This document shows, piece by piece, positions 62,407-64,000 of a stretch of DNA of 64,000 nucleotides. The DNA is from Rhodoferax sp. (GTDB lineage: Bacteria; Pseudomonadota; Gammaproteobacteria; Burkholderiales; Burkholderiaceae_C), in assembly GCA_008015235.1 (NCBI GenBank), contig SSFF01000009.1, forward strand, positions 54,823 through 118,822, in the 5' to 3' direction. The position numbers and the translations under genes were made by a program. Numbering within the stretch: position 1 is the stretch's first letter; each line of letters starts with the position of its first letter. The notes under the pieces were generated by a model. That model was not told where the DNA came from. It did no database searches and saw only the letters and a program-made list of their open reading frames with translations.

Positions 62407-62457
62407 CAGGGCGCCCAAGTCGGACGCCTGCGGCGCCCCTTGGCTTCGACGTTAACC
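62401..62457 (+). other. attC2
   Basis: From GTTTAAC to GTTAACC, 57 bases. The inner arms pair through GGGCGCC...GGCGCCCC and AAGTCGGA...TTGGCTTCGA. The left core fits RYYYAAC exactly; the right core has one mismatch. Confidence 0.75.
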
Positions 62458-62460
62458 ATC

Positions 62461-62820
62461 ATGAAGCGCTGTCCCGACATAGATCAGCTCAATGGGTTCT
62501 TTGGCGGCACTCATGTACAGGTATACCCGGATGCACCGGAGGAGTACAACACCCATCGCTTTGAGCGCCATTTTGGCAACGAGCGGATAGTTTGTGAGGT
62601 GCTTCCGGCAGAGTATGAAATGCACTTCATTTGGTGGGTATCGGGGCGAATTGCCCTAGACCTTAAACTTCAAGGCGTGCAGTCCTTAGATATTTCTCAT
62701 TCCGCTGGAGATCAGACACTCATTGGAAATGTTGATGCGGAGGGCTTGCGGCAATTGTTCAAACTTCAGGTGAGTCCAACTGTATGCCTTCAATGGTCGT
62801 CCTCTTCCTACTTCGGCTAA
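62461..62820 (+). CDS. Cassette 3: protein of unknown function
   Basis: The 119 residues begin MKRCPDIDQLNGFFGGTHVQVYPDAPEEYNTHRFERHF, then ERIVCEVLPAEYEMHFIWWVSGRIALDLKLQGVQSLDIS. The size and character are like small immunity-type cassette proteins, but no family is recognised. The start lies nine bases inside the cassette. Confidence 0.68.
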   Translation: MKRCPDIDQLNGFFGGTHVQVYPDAPEEYNTHRFERHFGNERIVCEVLPAEYEMHFIWWVSGRIALDLKLQGVQSLDISHSAGDQTLIGNVDAEGLRQLFKLQVSPTVCLQWSSSSYFG

Positions 62821-62824
62821 TGAT

Positions 62825-62911
62825 GGTTAACAGGTTGATCGACACAGACACCCAGCGGCAAGAGGCTGCTGCGCAGCGGTTGCTGTGCGCTGGTCATCGC
62901 CAACGTTAGAC
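62825..62911 (+). other. attC3
   Basis: From GGTTAAC to GTTAGAC, 87 bases, with a central hairpin GCTGCTGCGCAGC. The right core fits the consensus exactly; the left core has one mismatch. Confidence 0.75.
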
Positions 62912-62925
62912 CTCAAGGCAAGACA

Positions 62926-63267
62926 GTGCGACAAATTAAGACGCAAACAGTTTGTGAGTGGGCGGCGGCGACGCCGATGCCCCCGAAGGCTGGCGAGAAA
63001 ATCGGTATAGCACTATCCACCATGGGCGGTATGCCTATTCATGGCCTTCGTCACCGGCCGACTGAAACTACGTGTGGTTGGTACATCTGGTGTGGTGACC
63101 AATTGTCTGAGTTGCCAGATTTTTTCGCACCTCTTCATGTCGAACATTTGGTGGACTACCTGCCCTCGGCAGTTGAGTACCTAGAACTACCTCCCGGCTA
63201 TCGTTTCCTTATCGATGGTGGGAACTTCGAAGACGTCTGGTTTGATGAGTCACTACTTGATGTCTAA
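62926..63267 (+). CDS. Cassette 4: protein of unknown function, possible immunity-type
   Basis: The 113 residues start at a GTG 21 bases into the cassette. They include GEKIGIALSTMGGMPIHGLRHRPTETTCGWYIWCGDQLSELPDFFAPLHVEHLVDYLP and LPPGYRFLIDGG. This GWYIW...PLHVEHL...PPGYRFL pattern is familiar from cassette arrays and may belong to an immunity-type (Imm33-like) group, which I hold only loosely. Function unknown. Confidence 0.7.
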   Translation: MRQIKTQTVCEWAAATPMPPKAGEKIGIALSTMGGMPIHGLRHRPTETTCGWYIWCGDQLSELPDFFAPLHVEHLVDYLPSAVEYLELPPGYRFLIDGGNFEDVWFDESLLDV

Positions 63268-63348
63268 CCTGTCGGCCCACACAGACCCGCAACATCAGGT
63301 TGCCGCTTCGCGGCTTATGTCGCGTGCTGGTGGCCTCCAACGTTAGGT
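63262..63348 (+). other. attC4
   Basis: From GTCTAAC to GTTAGGT, 87 bases, both cores matching consensus. The inner arms are CGGCCCAC...GGTGGCCT, and a GCCGCTTCGCGGC hairpin lies in the middle. Confidence 0.8.
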
Positions 63349-63351
63349 GTC

Positions 63352-63738
63352 ATGGGACCATTTGCGCGAGGTTGGACAGAAGAGGATGTCGAAGCCGTGC
63401 TTGAGCGTGCTGATCCAGAAGAACTTCTGTACGTCCCCATAGTCATCGGTATGAATGCGGCCGACTGCAAGCGCGAGTGGGTTGAAGACATCTGCGCTCG
63501 TTTGGCGACGCATCCGAATTTCAATGTCCGAGGGAATGCCGTCCTTGGCTTTGGGCACATCGCAAGAACTTGCCGCGGGCTAAATCTAGCGGTGGCACTC
63601 CCGATCATCAGTGCGGCACTGCGAGACGACCATGACTTCGTTCGAGGTCATGCGGTCAGCGCGGCGGAGGATTTGTCGGTCTACCTCGGCGTTGCCGTCC
63701 CCGGAATGGATGAGCGCAGCGGTGAGAATGACACCTAA
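63352..63738 (+). CDS. Cassette 5: HEAT-repeat-like protein
   Basis: The 128 residues have paired helices typical of HEAT-type repeats: REWVEDICARLATHPNFNVRGNAVLGFGHIART followed by LAVALPIISAALRDDHDFVRGHAVSAAEDLSVYL. Such proteins are usually adaptors or regulators. The ATG lies nine bases into the cassette. Its stop overlaps the start of attC5. Confidence 0.7.
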   Translation: MGPFARGWTEEDVEAVLERADPEELLYVPIVIGMNAADCKREWVEDICARLATHPNFNVRGNAVLGFGHIARTCRGLNLAVALPIISAALRDDHDFVRGHAVSAAEDLSVYLGVAVPGMDERSGENDT

Positions 63739-63778
63739 CCGTTCCTATATGGACTCCCCCCCAACGGCAAGAGGCTGA
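63733..63778 (+). other. attC5, apparently truncated
   Basis: The left core ACCTAAC fits the consensus and the sequence follows attC3 (CGGCAAGAGGCTG) to about 63776, then diverges. No convincing GTTRRRY partner follows; GTTTGGC at 63785-63791 is a poor candidate. Confidence 0.5.
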
Positions 63779-64000
63779 TCGATAGTTTGGCTGTTGGGGA
63801 AGCGCCTGCAGTCGTATATCCGGCATCTGGTGTGGGATCGTCGATGTCCCGTGCCGACATGGAATCTGCGTCACCGAAGCGCCACACGCTACAAGCGGCT
63901 GCAAATGAGCCGGAAGAGTTATCGGCGACAGTCGGTGTGGGGTGACCCTATTGGCCATGATGGTCGATCAATCTCGTCACAAGCGTGGATGGGTGTTCAG
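63779..64000 (+). other. Unidentified sequence at the window edge
   Basis: About 220 bases beyond attC5. One plus-strand frame stays open to the edge and is rich in Arg and Trp (SYIRHLVWDRR, YKRLQMSRKSYRRQSVWGDP), while a 100-codon minus frame overlaps it. Neither is recognised. It could be the start of an insertion in attC5 or a sixth, diverged cassette. Confidence 0.3.

Noticed and set aside
63779..64000. A group II intron inserted in attC5
   Set aside because: No domain V hairpin or reverse-transcriptase motif is visible in either direction; the idea is left open only as something to check beyond the window.

Overview
The window is GC-rich and about 64 kb long. It reads as a chromosomal segment of a betaproteobacterium of the Comamonadaceae type (Acidovorax/Rhodoferax-like). 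This rests on the overall protein character, the family content (DUF3297, DUF3422, aapJQMP, B12-dependent NrdJ, nirS/cNor denitrification) and a dispersed short repeat. The genus is an inference, because no rRNA is present to place it.

Layout. 1-3.2 kb: the N-terminal part of a proline aminopeptidase, then a YeeE/YedE sulfur-import pair, a Crp/Fnr regulator and a divergent DUF4395 membrane protein that share an 18-bp palindromic operator. 3.3-5.0 kb: a LysR regulator facing a small membrane protein and a rubredoxin. 5.1-10.5 kb: housekeeping and small genes (DEDDy exonuclease, GNAT, DUF3297, GST, TraB/GumN, SPOR lipoprotein, M14 peptidase). 10.6-14.9 kb: the aapJQMP amino-acid ABC transporter behind a sigma-54-type promoter, with an attenuator-like hairpin after aapJ. 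15-17.8 kb: two hemerythrins and a REC-GGDEF protein. 17.9-22.5 kb: an nnrS-sirB-nrdJ operon with a Dnr/Fnr-like box, followed by a second GGDEF protein. 23.8-30.3 kb: a complete ccmABCDEFGHI cytochrome c maturation operon. 30.5-34.7 kb: divergently, nirS-nirT-nirB plus a d1-propeller-like gene. 34.7-41.05 kb: norC-norB-norQ-(4Fe-4S membrane protein)-norD-dnr. 41.2-52.9 kb: mobB, thiolase, SDR, a lone cNMP-binding protein, recJ, lolC/E-lolD, a branched-chain-type binding protein and tatD. 53-58 kb: an orphan FliA-like sigma factor, a spermidine-synthase-like gene, a GspE/PilB-type ATPase and DUF3422. 58-60.3 kb: ahpC and ahpF. 60.4-64 kb: an integron with a LexA-controlled integrase, attI, and five gene cassettes separated by attC sites.

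How it works together. The central 30 kb is a nitric-oxide and nitrite respiration block. Cytochrome c maturation proteins supply haem to the NirS, NirT, NirB and NorC cytochromes. Dnr-type boxes precede nirS, norC and probably nnrS, and the dnr gene itself lies at the end of the nor run. Haem d1 biosynthesis genes are not in the window. Placing an oxygen-independent B12 ribonucleotide reductase behind nnrS would link DNA precursor supply to the same low-oxygen/NO signal.

The least expected structures are a 45-bp dispersed element with invariant internal spacing (eight copies found by eye, one inside the lolD reading frame and two spanning gene stop codons), the SOS-regulated integron at the right end, and an orphan sigma-28-like gene behind a perfect 18-bp palindrome.
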